Origin: Lactococcus hircilactis
GTDB lineage: Bacteria; Bacillota; Bacilli; Lactobacillales; Streptococcaceae
Direction: 5' to 3'
NCBI RefSeq assembly: GCF_009601015.1
Contig: NZ_WITJ01000002.1
Location: 1-64,000, forward strand
DNA length: 64,000 bases
Shown here: one piece after another, positions 20,243 to 29,010 of the stretch
Layout: every line of letters begins with the position of its first letter
Numbering within the stretch: position 1 is the first letter of the stretch
Notes under the pieces: generated by a model
What the model saw: only the letters and a program-made list of their open reading frames with translations
Told to the model about the DNA's origin: nothing
Database searches by the model: none
Position numbers and translations under genes: made by a program

Positions 20243-21563
20243 GTTTTTTGCGGTTGTTTTTATTTCGTGCAGCACGACGTTTTTGTTTATTTTCTTCTTC
20301 AACGGCCCATTTGATTGCACGTTTATAGCCTGGTTTTACGTGTTTGCGTTTTTTAGCTTTGGCCAGTGCTCCTCTAGTTGTTGTTGATAATTCATCTTGT
20401 TTTTTGGTTCGATTTTCACGACGATCGCGATCGTAAGAAGCTACGATTTCACCATTTTTGATGGCTTTAGGCTCAAAGGTGACATTCATTTTCTCAATTT
20501 CTCGAATGGCAGCATCATCTGATGGTGCATACAGTGTAATTGCTGTCCCAATCAAACCATTTCGTCCAGAACGTCCAACACGATGAACAAAGAATGTCAA
20601 ATCTTTAGGAATTTCGTCATTGATAATATGAGAAACTCCTTCAATATCAATTCCTCTGGCAGCAATATCAGTGGCCACAACATATTGATAATCCAGATTT
20701 TTGATGCTATTCATGATTCGTTTACGCTCACGTGGAGGAATGTCCCCATGAATTTTGGCAATTTTTAATCCATTACTTGATAAAAACTGGTGAATTTCAT
20801 CAACCCGATCTTTTGTATTCGCAAAAATCATACACATGTATGGATTGATGATTTTTGTGATTTTTAAAAGCAACTCGTTTCTTGAAACACCTTTTGTTGA
20901 AAGTAACCAATTTTCAATCGTGTCAGCAATGACAGCATGATTTGCAATTTTTTCCATCAGTGGATGATGCAAATATTTTTTCAAAAATGGTTGTAATTTC
21001 TGTGGAATTGTCGCAGAGAAAACAAGCATTTGAACGTGTTTGCCAAAGCTTGATGCAATCCGATCGACATCTGTCAAAAATCCCATATCCAGTGTCATAT
21101 CTGCTTCATCCACTACAAAAGTGTGTGCGGTATGCACCAATAGTGCGTTTGATCCGATTAAATCATGGATTCGACCTGGTGTTCCGATGACCAAATGTGG
21201 CTGATTTTGCTCTAATTTCTTGATTTGACGTGCTTTATCTGTCCCTCCAACATAATTTGAAATGCGCAAAGCAGGATTGAATTTTGTGAATTCTTGTGCG
21301 GCATGATAAATTTGTGTGGCAAGTTCGCGCGACGGGGCAGTAATAACCGCTTGAACCTCTGCTTTTTCCGGATCAATTGATTGCAAGATGGGTAGAAGAA
21401 AGGTGTGCGTTTTTCCTGATCCTGTTTTTGATTCTCCTATCAAATCACGTCCTGAAAGAACAATCGGAATTAATTTTTCCTGAACTTCTGTTGGCTGTGT
21501 AAAGCCAATCGCTTCTAACGTGTCGTTGATATAAGATTTAAATTTAAAGTCTGTGAATTTCAT
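20217..21563 (-). CDS. DEAD-box ATP-dependent RNA helicase
   Basis: 448 aa. Motif I SKTGSGKTHTF, Ia PSRELATQ, Ib TPGRIHDL, II VVDEADM (DEAD), III SAT, V ATDIAARGID and VI HRVGRSGRNG are all present. The C-terminal 65 residues are strongly basic (KKRKHVKPGYKRAIKW and further K/R clusters), typical of RNA-binding tails in CshA/CshB-type helicases that act in ribosome assembly and mRNA decay, often in the cold. The gene is preceded by a long (more than 180 nt) leader that includes a duplicated promoter segment (21675-21885). Confidence 0.93.
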   Translation of the reverse strand: MKFTDFKFKSYINDTLEAIGFTQPTEVQEKLIPIVLSGRDLIGESKTGSGKTHTFLLPILQSIDPEKAEVQAVITAPSRELATQIYHAAQEFTKFNPALRISNYVGGTDKARQIKKLEQNQPHLVIGTPGRIHDLIGSNALLVHTAHTFVVDEADMTLDMGFLTDVDRIASSFGKHVQMLVFSATIPQKLQPFLKKYLHHPLMEKIANHAVIADTIENWLLSTKGVSRNELLLKITKIINPYMCMIFANTKDRVDEIHQFLSSNGLKIAKIHGDIPPRERKRIMNSIKNLDYQYVVATDIAARGIDIEGVSHIINDEIPKDLTFFVHRVGRSGRNGLIGTAITLYAPSDDAAIREIEKMNVTFEPKAIKNGEIVASYDRDRRENRTKKQDELSTTTRGALAKAKKRKHVKPGYKRAIKWAVEEENKQKRRAARNKNNRKKRESKKQTF

Positions 21564-21674
21564 GATTTTCTTTCTGTTTTTTAACTTTTTTCATTTTCTT
21601 TGACGCAGCTTTTCCACAAAAGGCGGACTCATCCAGGATAAAAAAGAGGAGGACCACTGGGTAAACGAAATAAA

Positions 21675-21885
21675 AAAGAAGGAATTTTTTGGTTCTGTGC
21701 AAACAGGTTCAAAAATTTCAGCGTTCTTGACACTTTTTATTTGCGCGCACTCTATTATATCAAGATGTAAGTGCAAATCGCTTAAAAAGGGACAAGAAAG
21801 AAGGAATTTTTTGGTTCTGTGCAAACAGGTTCAAAAATTTCAGCTTTCTTGACACTTTTTATTTGCGCGCACTCTATTATATCAA
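21675..21885 (-). repeat. 89-bp direct duplication of the helicase promoter/leader
   Basis: 21675-21763 is repeated at 21797-21885 with one mismatch (21722 G against 21844 T) and a 122-bp period. Each copy ends with ATTATATCA, i.e. a minus-strand extended -10 TGATATAAT, so both copies supply a promoter core and the same 5' leader. No gene was seen in 21564-21897; the open frame on the minus strand there has no ribosome-binding site. Confidence 0.85.
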
Positions 21886-21897
21886 AAAAAAGCGAGA

Positions 21898-22791
21898 TTA
21901 TGACATCTGCTTCTTTCTCAGCAATGGAATTTGTCCCATGATGAAAATAATGATTCCCAAAGCAATAAAAATCAAACTGTAAAAATCAGCCCTACTCAGC
22001 GATTCTCCCAGTAATGTCACAGAAATGGCAAGGGAGATGGTGGGATTAAGATATTGAATAAAGCCGATTAAACTGAGTGGTGCACGTTTGAGACTTTCTG
22101 CAAACAATAGTAATGGGATTGCTGTCACTGGGCCTGACATGACCAAATAAAAAATGGTTTTTAGATCATAATTCCAAAACGCATGTTTTGCAAAAAATAA
22201 GATAAAAATGAGAATAAATGGCAATAAAACCAAACTTTCAAATACCATTGCTGTATCGCTTGAAAGACGATAAAATTTCTTAAATAGTCCATAAATTGGA
22301 AAACAGACTGACATAACTAACGTTAAAAGTGGAAAATGTCCACTGTTTACAACCATCACAATCACTCCGATAAACGCAAGTCCCATCGAAATGATCATAT
22401 AACGATCAAGAGATTCTTTTAAGAAAACAAGCGCCAAAAAAATTGAAACAAGAGGCATGATATATCCTGCGATACTTGCTTGAGTCGCTTGTCTCACACT
22501 GACCGCATAAATGAAAACAACCCAATTGACTCCTAAAAATAAACTCGCGATGAGCGCAAAAATAAACGATTTTTTTTGATGATAAAGTGTTTTTATTTCA
22601 TGACCTAGTTTTTTGGTTTTTTTTGTCAACATAAAATAGACCATCATGCTCAAAATCGTGAAAATAATGCGATATGAAAATACTTCAATCGCATTCACAT
22701 GGGATAAAAGATGCCAATAATACACTAGCGCCCCCCACAAAACATAACAGAATACCCCTAATAAAATTCCAAAATTTCGTTGATTTTTCAC
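21898..22791 (-). CDS. rarD: EamA/RarD family transporter
   Basis: 297 aa with ten predicted membrane helices in two EamA repeats. The N-terminal GILLGVFCYVLWGALVYYWH is the RarD (chloramphenicol-sensitive protein) signature, and FIQYLNPTISLAISVTLLGE closes the second repeat. It is a drug/metabolite-transporter superfamily member; the physiological substrate is unknown. Dispersed palindromes flank its promoter side (22828-22851) and a bidirectional terminator lies at 22895-22921. Confidence 0.86.
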   Translation of the reverse strand: MKNQRNFGILLGVFCYVLWGALVYYWHLLSHVNAIEVFSYRIIFTILSMMVYFMLTKKTKKLGHEIKTLYHQKKSFIFALIASLFLGVNWVVFIYAVSVRQATQASIAGYIMPLVSIFLALVFLKESLDRYMIISMGLAFIGVIVMVVNSGHFPLLTLVMSVCFPIYGLFKKFYRLSSDTAMVFESLVLLPFILIFILFFAKHAFWNYDLKTIFYLVMSGPVTAIPLLLFAESLKRAPLSLIGFIQYLNPTISLAISVTLLGESLSRADFYSLIFIALGIIIFIMGQIPLLRKKQMS

Positions 22792-22827
22792 TTTCTTATC
22801 CTTTTGATTCCTAAAACTGTCTTATTT

Positions 22828-22851
22828 ATTTCTGTCAGTACTGACAGAAAT
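22828..22851. repeat. Dispersed palindrome, 24 bp perfect, intergenic
   Basis: Same 24-bp sequence as 3322-3345; core at 22834-22845. Confidence 0.9.
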
Positions 22852-22894
22852 TTTTGACGATATAAATTTAGAAAAAGTACGATGAAAAACAGAC

Positions 22895-22921
22895 AAAACG
22901 GGAGATCTCAGCTCCCGTTTT
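22895..22921. terminator. Terminator of sodA
   Basis: AAAACGGGAG-ATCTCAG-CTCCCGTTTT stem, symmetrical A/T flanks. Confidence 0.8.
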
Positions 22922-22965
22922 ATCCGTCAAATCGCTAGATTTGTTTTTCAATTTTTTTATCGTCT

Positions 22966-22977
22966 GTCAGTACTGAC
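22966..22977. repeat. Dispersed palindrome just after sodA
   Basis: Exact GTCAGTACTGAC between the terminator and the sodA stop. Confidence 0.85.
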
Positions 22978-22983
22978 AAAACC

Positions 22984-23610
22984 TTATTTTTGGAGCGCTT
23001 TTGCGTAGAGTTCATTGACTTTATCCCAATTGACAAGATTAAAGAAAGCTTCAATATAGTCAGGACGAACGTTGCGATATTTGAGGTAATAGGCGTGTTC
23101 CCAAACATCAAGCCCAAGCACTGGTGTTAATCCATCTGTGATTGGATTGTCTTGATTAGCTGTCGAAACCACTTTTAATTTTCCTTCTGAATCAACCACA
23201 AGAAATGCCCAACCTGATCCAAAACGTCCTGTTGCAGCTGCTTTAAATTCTGCTTTAAAGTGTTCAAAATCTCCAAATTCTTTTGCAATCGCATCTCCAA
23301 TTTCAGCATCGGCATGATTACGAGAACCATCCGTATTTGGACGAAGCCAATTCCAAAATTGAGTGTGATTCAAATGTCCACCGCCATTGTTACGTACAGC
23401 GCCTCGAATATCTTCAGGCAATTCATCCAAATGAGCGACCAATTCTTCCACTGATTTTTCAAATAATTCAGGATGTTTTTCAATTGCAGCATTCAAGTTG
23501 TTGACATAAGTGGCGTGATGTTTATCATGGTGTAAACGCATCGTTTCTTCATCAAAAAATGGTTCCAAAGCATTGTATGCATAAGGCAATTCGGGTAATG
23601 TGTAAGTCAT
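22984..23610 (-). CDS. sodA: Manganese/iron superoxide dismutase
   Basis: 208 aa from the ATG at 23610 (GGAGG upstream), the normal length. Metal ligands are visible: His in [11 protein letters not shown], His in [11 protein letters not shown], and Asp and His in [18 protein letters not shown]-like and GSGWAFLVV blocks are standard. It converts superoxide to hydrogen peroxide and oxygen in the cytoplasm; Mn is the likely metal in lactococci. The gene is monocistronic with its own terminator. Confidence 0.96.
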   Translation of the reverse strand: MTYTLPELPYAYNALEPFFDEETMRLHHDKHHATYVNNLNAAIEKHPELFEKSVEELVAHLDELPEDIRGAVRNNGGGHLNHTQFWNWLRPNTDGSRNHADAEIGDAIAKEFGDFEHFKAEFKAAATGRFGSGWAFLVVDSEGKLKVVSTANQDNPITDGLTPVLGLDVWEHAYYLKYRNVRPDYIEAFFNLVNWDKVNELYAKALQK

Positions 23611-23710
23611 AATCGTCCTCCAATTTTTATAAAATGAACTCGTGTTCACTTATTTTTAATGATATTCTAATTATAAGCAATTATCCTGCTCAAGCCAAAT
23701 AATCTGCTTG

Positions 23711-24760
23711 CTATTTTCGCCGTTGTTCCAAAAAATATTGCGCTTCCATTGATAATAAAACTGGCCTTTTTTTCAATGCAGCTTTGTTTTTTACCCCTTG
23801 CAATGCGTAATACCTTCTTAACTCTTTTTTCCAATTTTCAAGTTTCATTTGAAGCGGATCACTGCCATTTTCCATCAATTGATGGAGCACAAATCCTGCA
23901 GCACTGACCAAATCTGCCCCTAATAACTGAGCCTTGACAATGTCTGAAACTGCGGTTATTCCTCCTGTGGCAATTAGCGTTTTTTGAGTTTGAGCATGCT
24001 GTGCTTCCAAAAGACTCTCTACGGTCGTGAAACCATAGTCTTCTAATTCAAATTCTCCCCCACGTTGATGCTCAATCCAAGCAAAATTCGTTCCACCTTT
24101 CCCGCCAACATTAATTGCAGATACTGCAGTTTGTGAGAGTTGATGAAACATTTCCTTAGAAAAACCAAATCCAACTTCTTTGACAATGAGAGGAACATTA
24201 ATTTTATTCGCTATTTCATTAATATTTTCTAACCAATAAAAATCACGATCCCCTTCTCCATTTTTCATTGTCAACTCTTGGGCAACATTGATATGCAATT
24301 CAAGCGCATTTGCTTCAAGCATGTCAACTGCACGTTTTGCAGCTTCTAAATTATGATGTGCTCCCAAATTCGCAAACATAAATCCATCGGGATTAATCTT
24401 TCTTAATTTCTGAAATCCCGCAGTAAGTTCTGGATATTTAATCGCAATAGACTGTGATCCCACAGCCATCGGCAAATTTTGAGCTGCTGCAATTTCTGCG
24501 AGTTGAGCATTTATTTTATCTCCAAAAGTCGATCCTCCCGTCATTGCTTCAATGTAAAAAGGCTGTTCAAACCTTGTATTTAAAGCACGAACGGATAAAT
24601 CAATCTCATCAAGCGCAAGTTCAGGTAATCCTTGTGGAACCATCCTCACATCTGAAAAGCGCAGTCCTGAAAAGTGTTCATTCCGCTGATTTTTCCAATA
24701 TTTTATTCCCAATGATAAATGTTCATCTTTTCTATGCTGATGAATTTCTTTTTCTCTCAT
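23711..24760 (-). CDS. fni: Isopentenyl-diphosphate delta-isomerase, type 2
   Basis: 349 aa FMN-dependent TIM-barrel enzyme. The N-terminal RKDEHLSLGIKYW, EAMTGGS (FMN/substrate), and the glycine-rich NVGGKGGTNF and ATGGI segments are hallmarks. It interconverts IPP and DMAPP in the mevalonate route. Its start overlaps the end of mvaK2 by 4 bp, and mvaK2 overlaps mvaD by 8 bp, making a tightly coupled mvaD-mvaK2-fni operon. Confidence 0.95.
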   Translation of the reverse strand: MREKEIHQHRKDEHLSLGIKYWKNQRNEHFSGLRFSDVRMVPQGLPELALDEIDLSVRALNTRFEQPFYIEAMTGGSTFGDKINAQLAEIAAAQNLPMAVGSQSIAIKYPELTAGFQKLRKINPDGFMFANLGAHHNLEAAKRAVDMLEANALELHINVAQELTMKNGEGDRDFYWLENINEIANKINVPLIVKEVGFGFSKEMFHQLSQTAVSAINVGGKGGTNFAWIEHQRGGEFELEDYGFTTVESLLEAQHAQTQKTLIATGGITAVSDIVKAQLLGADLVSAAGFVLHQLMENGSDPLQMKLENWKKELRRYYALQGVKNKAALKKRPVLLSMEAQYFLEQRRK

Positions 24761-25776
24761 CGTTCTTCATCCAAAATTCTAATTTTTTCTAAAATAATAT
24801 CATTTTGTTCTAATTTTTCTTTGATTTCATTGATTTCTTTCTCATTTTTTGCAAAAACAATCATATTTTCACCAAAACCAGCGCCCGAAATTTTTCCTAC
24901 TAAATTGGATTTTTCATTGATTAGTGTCAAAGCAAATGCTAATTTTTCAGTCACATATCCTTGTGGTAAATGTGTGATTAACAACTGTTGATTTTCCAAA
25001 ATTAACTGTTTAAATACTGAAAAACGGCGATTAGGAGGGCAGTTTTTTAACTTCAACGCAGCAATTTTCTCAACAAGCTGATCACTTTTTTCAAAAAAAG
25101 ATTCTGGAAGTGACAGTGTTAATTTTTCAGCAGTCTTCACACTTTTTCCAGTGCGTACGATATAAGTGGACCAGTTGTTTTTTTTCCATTCTTGCGTCTC
25201 AATTTTCCAGTTTTTAAAGTGTTCATCTGGCGCTTGATAAAAAATGACGCCATGTGTGGTAATGGATGCGACGTCGCCCATTGAGCCACTTTTTTGAACC
25301 TCGCGATGTGCTTTTGCTGCCGCTTCAAATTGAAGATCTTCTCGAATTTTGCCATCCAAAAACTGATTGACAGCCTGTGTGACACCGACCACAACGCTCG
25401 CAGAAGATCCGTATCCCTTTTTATTTTCCCCAAACCCAAGATCACTCTCAATTGAGATCAAAAGTTGTGGCAGTGGATGTTTTAACTCTGAAAACTGATC
25501 ATTTTTTTCTGATTGGATCAACTCAATACAATTTTTTAGCGCTTGTGTCGCAAAATTCCATGAATGATTTGGCACTTCAAAGTGATTCACGTCAAACTCA
25601 AAATCTTCTAATCCCACATTCGTGTGAAATTTTGATAATCCACTTCTTTCTTTTACTGAGACAAAAAAGGGCGTTTCTATCGCTGCAACCAGCGCTTTTC
25701 CGTTTGGTCTTGTGACACCATACTCGCCAGCAATAAAAAGCTTTCCTGGGACTTGAATCGTGACTTCCTTAAACAT
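24757..25776 (-). CDS. mvaK2: Phosphomevalonate kinase
   Basis: 339 aa GHMP kinase. PGKLFIAGEYGV (about residues 9-20) is motif 1, KGYGSSASVVVGV (about 118-130) the ATP-binding GSSAS motif and KISGAGFGENMIVF (about 293-306) motif 3. It phosphorylates phosphomevalonate to the diphosphate. Order mvaD-mvaK2-fni and overlaps support the pathway assignment. Confidence 0.94.
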   Translation of the reverse strand: MFKEVTIQVPGKLFIAGEYGVTRPNGKALVAAIETPFFVSVKERSGLSKFHTNVGLEDFEFDVNHFEVPNHSWNFATQALKNCIELIQSEKNDQFSELKHPLPQLLISIESDLGFGENKKGYGSSASVVVGVTQAVNQFLDGKIREDLQFEAAAKAHREVQKSGSMGDVASITTHGVIFYQAPDEHFKNWKIETQEWKKNNWSTYIVRTGKSVKTAEKLTLSLPESFFEKSDQLVEKIAALKLKNCPPNRRFSVFKQLILENQQLLITHLPQGYVTEKLAFALTLINEKSNLVGKISGAGFGENMIVFAKNEKEINEIKEKLEQNDIILEKIRILDEER

Positions 25777-26725
25777 ATTTCAGCCCCTCGCCAGCATGAG
25801 CGACTTCAAAGCGGATTTGAGGAAAATTTTGGTGCAATTTTTCAAGCAATTGACGTTCTGTTGCCCGATCCGTGATGATTTTCACATTTGGACCCGCATC
25901 TATCGTCACAAAAGCAAGGAATCCCTCTTTATAGCACTGTTTCGTAAACTCGATAATTTCAAACGTTTGTCTTGTAAAATAATCAAACGGCTCACGCGCA
26001 AGTCGATTTTGTTCATGCATTCCTAGTGCATTATCTTGTGCAATACGTCCAATTTTTTCAATGTCTCTTTTAATAATCCCATTTTTCATTTCTTCAAGCT
26101 GGACAGCTGATTTATTAACCCAATCTGCATAGGTTGGTGCCGTTTGCGCCAATTGCATGCCTTTAGTGGAAGACATTTTTTTTCGTTCTGAAGAAAGTTC
26201 TGCGACAATCATCGTCAATTGAATGTCCTCATCATAAAAACACGCTGCAAATGAGCTTTGATCGTCCCAGCCTTTATTCCACACTGCAAAATTTCCAAAA
26301 ATTGAGCGAGAAGCTGAACCCGACCCTTTTCTTGCCATGATTGACATTTCTTTTTCATCTGGCTTTAATTCTAAAAGTCCAAACATCGCTCCTGTCAGTG
26401 CTGAAAAACTTGACGCACTAGAGGCCAATCCTGCAGCTGTGGGCACATGATTTTCAGAGGTCACTAAAATTTTTGGAAAATCACCATATTTTTCACGAAA
26501 GAGATCTAAAAAACCACTCACACGAGTACTGTCAGTACTGACAGAATTTAAAATTAACTCATCTTGCGCTTGATCTGTAAATTGAACACGTGTCGTCGTA
26601 TAAAATTTATCCAACGTTAGCGATAAACTACTTGTTGTCGGAATATTGAGCGCTACATTCGCTTTCCCCCAATATTTGATCAATGCAATATTTGTATGTG
26701 CTCTTGCAGTTACTTGTTTTGTCAT
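25769..26725 (-). CDS. mvaD: Diphosphomevalonate decarboxylase
   Basis: 318 aa GHMP-superfamily enzyme. ARAHTNIALIKYWGKANV (residues 8-25) is the diagnostic N-terminal motif. PTAAGLASSASSFSAL holds the phosphate-binding loop, and TIDAGPNVKII the catalytic Asp. It forms isopentenyl diphosphate. The gene is first in its operon and appears leaderless: TGATATAAT ends 6 nt before the ATG with no Shine-Dalgarno. An exact dispersed palindrome lies within it (26531-26542). Confidence 0.95.
   Translation of the reverse strand: MTKQVTARAHTNIALIKYWGKANVALNIPTTSSLSLTLDKFYTTTRVQFTDQAQDELILNSVSTDSTRVSGFLDLFREKYGDFPKILVTSENHVPTAAGLASSASSFSALTGAMFGLLELKPDEKEMSIMARKGSGSASRSIFGNFAVWNKGWDDQSSFAACFYDEDIQLTMIVAELSSERKKMSSTKGMQLAQTAPTYADWVNKSAVQLEEMKNGIIKRDIEKIGRIAQDNALGMHEQNRLAREPFDYFTRQTFEIIEFTKQCYKEGFLAFVTIDAGPNVKIITDRATERQLLEKLHQNFPQIRFEVAHAGEGLKYV
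26531..26542. repeat. Dispersed palindrome inside mvaD
   Basis: Exact GTCAGTACTGAC, encoding VSTD. Confidence 0.85.
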
Positions 26726-26731
26726 AATCTT

Positions 26732-26740
26732 ATTATATCA
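26732..26740 (-). promoter_or_regulatory. mvaD extended -10 promoter (leaderless)
   Basis: TGATATAAT on the minus strand, six bases (AAGATT) before the mvaD ATG at 26725. Confidence 0.6.
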
Positions 26741-26787
26741 AATTTTTTGAAAGGAAAGAAAAATGGACTTCACTCCTCTCTACAAAA

Positions 26788-26870
26788 TATTTACATCCTA
26801 TTTACGGAGTATTTACGTCAGATCACTCAAAACTAAGGTATCCTAAAGGTAGAAAGTAAATTTACTTTCT
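26788..26870 (+). promoter_or_regulatory. PAP2-gene control region: three phased TATTTAC repeats, promoter, 20-bp palindrome
   Basis: TATTTAC occurs at 26788, 26799 and 26810, exactly 11 bp apart, like response-regulator direct-repeat sites. A probable -10 TATCCT (26839-26844) lies downstream, and its -35 position (about 26816-26821, CGTCAG) abuts the last repeat and is poor, implying activation. A perfect 20-bp palindrome (26851-26870) falls at the expected transcript start. Confidence 0.5.
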
Positions 26871-26894
26871 GCATCAAAAAAAAGGAGACCTCAT

Positions 26895-27818
26895 TTGAAT
26901 TCTACCACAAAAAAGAAAACTTTTTACATTGCTCTTATCTCTTGTATTTTTCTTTTATTTATCGCAACATTTTGGGATTTACAAATTTCTGAAACCCTGA
27001 TCAATTACAACAGTTGGTTTGGCACTATTTTTCAAACTTTCGGTGAAATTCCAGTTTACTTTATCTTTGTCCTTTCTGGTCAAATTGCTCTGGCATACGC
27101 TTTTCGTAAGCGAAATGATTGGCTCTTTGCTCTGCCTCTTTTCATCGGCGGATTTAGCCTATCCTTGTGGCAAACTAAAGCCTATACCAATGAAATTCTT
27201 AGTTATCTCTTAACCATTTCATCAAATCTTGAACACCATAAAGCGATTGGTTTAGCGAATAGTGATGCGAATGTAGGCAATCCCTCATTACTCCTTACAA
27301 TAATGGTTTGGTTAGGCATTTATATCGTTGTGACAATTTTAGCGCAAACATGGCTCAGTCGTAAAGATGAAAAATCACTTCATCACCTGCTGTACGTTGC
27401 AGTTTTTGCTACTTTAGCCGTCTGGTTTTCCCTTCAAGCGAATCTTGCTTTAAAAGATTTTTGGGGACGCTTCAGACCTTATGAGCTTAGTGCTTCGCAT
27501 AAAGAATTTACCTCATGGTTGCATCCTAATGGCATCAATGGTCATAAATCATTTCCGTCAGGACACACGATGGCAGGGACATTGATGATTGTATTTTCTT
27601 GGTTTGCTTCATCCCAATTAATTCGCAAAAAGCTTTGGATTTTTGGTGTTGCTTATGGTGTATTATTAGGCATCAGTCGAATCATTATTGGCGCTCATTT
27701 CACATCAGACGTTGTCTTTTCATTCTTTCTTACCGCATTCATCATTTATATCGTCAACGAACTCTATCTTGTACTAAAAGATAAGACCAGACCTATTGCC
27801 GATTTATCCAATCCTTAA
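26895..27818 (+). CDS. PAP2 family membrane phosphatase
   Basis: 307 aa, starting at TTG 26895 behind GGAG (26884-26887). About six membrane helices. The three-part PAP2 signature is complete: KDFWGRFRP (about residues 187-195), SFPSGHT (218-224) and SRIIIGAHFTSDV (253-265). It probably dephosphorylates undecaprenyl pyrophosphate or another lipid phosphate at the membrane. The C-terminal tail is short and cytoplasmic. The promoter carries phased direct repeats, so induction by a two-component system, perhaps under envelope stress, is plausible. Confidence 0.87.
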   Translation: MNSTTKKKTFYIALISCIFLLFIATFWDLQISETLINYNSWFGTIFQTFGEIPVYFIFVLSGQIALAYAFRKRNDWLFALPLFIGGFSLSLWQTKAYTNEILSYLLTISSNLEHHKAIGLANSDANVGNPSLLLTIMVWLGIYIVVTILAQTWLSRKDEKSLHHLLYVAVFATLAVWFSLQANLALKDFWGRFRPYELSASHKEFTSWLHPNGINGHKSFPSGHTMAGTLMIVFSWFASSQLIRKKLWIFGVAYGVLLGISRIIIGAHFTSDVVFSFFLTAFIIYIVNELYLVLKDKTRPIADLSNP

Positions 27819-27835
27819 TCCTTTTATCCTCAATT

Positions 27836-27863
27836 AAAAGAACGTGCGATGGCACGTTCTTTT
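27836..27863. terminator. Bidirectional terminator, PAP2 gene / small ORF unit
   Basis: AAAAGAACGTGC-GATG-GCACGTTCTTTT perfect 12-bp stem. It serves the rightward PAP2 gene and the leftward small gene at 27870-27962. Confidence 0.85.
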
Positions 27864-27869
27864 GGCTTT

Positions 27870-27962
27870 TTAATGTTGAACTCGCGTCAATTTCATAGTG
27901 TGATGATCGAGCATATAAGTTTCTCCATTAATTGTAATTATATCTTCATTATTTTTATTCAT
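27870..27962 (-). CDS. Putative 30-residue small protein
   Basis: ATG at 27962 preceded by AGAGG (ten-base spacing), stop TAA at 27870. The product is hydrophilic with DHH and charged ends; its core reads ITINGETYMLDHH. There is no signal peptide or membrane helix. It has a dedicated promoter (28060-28087), a leader with an inverted repeat (28001-28031) and a terminator (27836-27863), so a discrete transcription unit of about 215 nt exists whether or not the peptide is made. The family was not recognised. The unit could alternatively be a regulatory RNA. Confidence 0.5.
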   Translation of the reverse strand: MNKNNEDIITINGETYMLDHHTMKLTRVQH

Positions 27963-28000
27963 TTCTTATAAACCTCTCTTTTCTTTTTGACAAATAAATC

Positions 28001-28031
28001 AAATCTCTCATTTCAGGGGATTCAGAGATTT
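28001..28031 (-). other. Inverted repeat in the leader of the small ORF
   Basis: AAATCTCT (28001-28008) and AGAGATTT (28024-28031), eight-base arms, between the transcription start and the ribosome-binding site of the 30-residue ORF. Could be an operator or a 5'-UTR hairpin. Confidence 0.5.
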
Positions 28032-28059
28032 CATTATTTATTTTCTGATATTTTAGACT

Positions 28060-28087
28060 ATTATAACACTTATCAATTTTATTGCAA
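28060..28087 (-). promoter_or_regulatory. Promoter of the small ORF unit
   Basis: Minus-strand TTGCAA (28082-28087), 16 bp, extended -10 TGTTATAAT with TATAAT at 28060-28065. Confidence 0.65.
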
Positions 28088-28171
28088 GAATTTGATTTTT
28101 ATATCAATCTGCTTGCGATTGAATTGATTTTTAAGCCATTAACGAAAAAGAAGAAGGAATTTTGATTTAAA

Positions 28172-28813
28172 TCAAAGGCTAAGAAGCTCAGAAACTTGAT
28201 TGACGAGATAATCTGGATGTTGTGCTTTTAGTGCTTCTTTCTCGTGCGCTCCCCAAGTGACAGCACAGGTCTTAACTCCTGCAGCTTTCCCCATCTGAAT
28301 ATCAAATATTGCATCACCAATCATGATGGAATCTGTCGTAGAAAGCTGATTTCGACTCAATAACTCTAAAATCCCATCGGGAGCAGGTTTGTAGTTTTTA
28401 ACTTGATCAGAGCCAATAATCCGCTCAAAATAATCAAAAATCCCAAGCGTAATCAAATTTCTCCTCAACGGGAGCGCATGCTTACTTGAAACCACAAAAA
28501 GTCGCTTCTTTTCTTGATTCAATTGTTTTAATACTGCTTTTATACCATCAAATAAACGCAGATTTTCATCTTCAAACGTTTGATAGAATTGTCTAAAATG
28601 AGTGAGTAGAGTTTCGAATTCTTCTGTGCTAAAATGGTGTGGCGCAGCCATTTCTTTAAACGAAACCTCAATTGGTACACCCATATAGTATCTTATCATG
28701 TCTTTTTCTGGAATTTCTAAGCCTAAAGTATGAAATGCGGCTTGCGTTGATAAAATCGCAGTATCACGAGAGTCCGCAAGTGTCCCATCAAAATCAAAAA
28801 AATAATTTTCCAT
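28172..28813 (-). CDS. HAD family hydrolase (phosphoglycolate-phosphatase-like)
   Basis: 213 aa. Motif I FDFDGTLADS (residues 6-15) with nucleophile Asp, motif II VVSSKH (Ser), motif III Lys in KNYKPAPDG, motif IV IGDAIFD. The helical cap between motifs I and II places it in the Gph/PgmB-like subfamily. The substrate (phosphoglycolate, a sugar phosphate or a nucleotide) is not determinable. No operon partner is evident. Confidence 0.86.
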   Translation of the reverse strand: MENYFFDFDGTLADSRDTAILSTQAAFHTLGLEIPEKDMIRYYMGVPIEVSFKEMAAPHHFSTEEFETLLTHFRQFYQTFEDENLRLFDGIKAVLKQLNQEKKRLFVVSSKHALPLRRNLITLGIFDYFERIIGSDQVKNYKPAPDGILELLSRNQLSTTDSIMIGDAIFDIQMGKAAGVKTCAVTWGAHEKEALKAQHPDYLVNQVSELLSL

Positions 28814-28973
28814 CTTTCCCCCTCAATCAGCACGATTTATTTTTTCCTTCTTGATGAATTTATACTTTCAAAAAGAGTAAAAATGAAACTCAATCCGCCA
28901 ACACTGAGTATTATACTCTAAAAACATTGCGTTATAATTACAAATAAATTAATTTTGTGACAATTTTTGAGAA

Positions 28974-29000
28974 TAAAAAAATTCTTGCGTTCACAAGAAT
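28974..29000 (-). terminator. Terminator of mvk
   Basis: ATTCTTG / CAAGAAT stem (28981-29000) followed leftward by T7. Confidence 0.7.
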
Positions 29001-29010
29001 CATGATTTCT

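Noticed and set aside
20243-20320. N-terminal extension of the YdcF-like protein to 20320
   Set aside because: It would overlap the helicase coding region by over 100 bp and its sequence is highly basic without homology to the family N-terminus.
21591-21824. 77-codon frame in the helicase leader
   Set aside because: It spans the duplicated non-coding leader, has no ribosome-binding site and low-complexity aromatic/serine content.
21685-21885. Insertion-sequence ends: GGTTCTGTGCAAA resembles ISS1/IS6-type termini
   Set aside because: Match is partial, orientation is direct rather than inverted, and no transposase lies between or near the copies.
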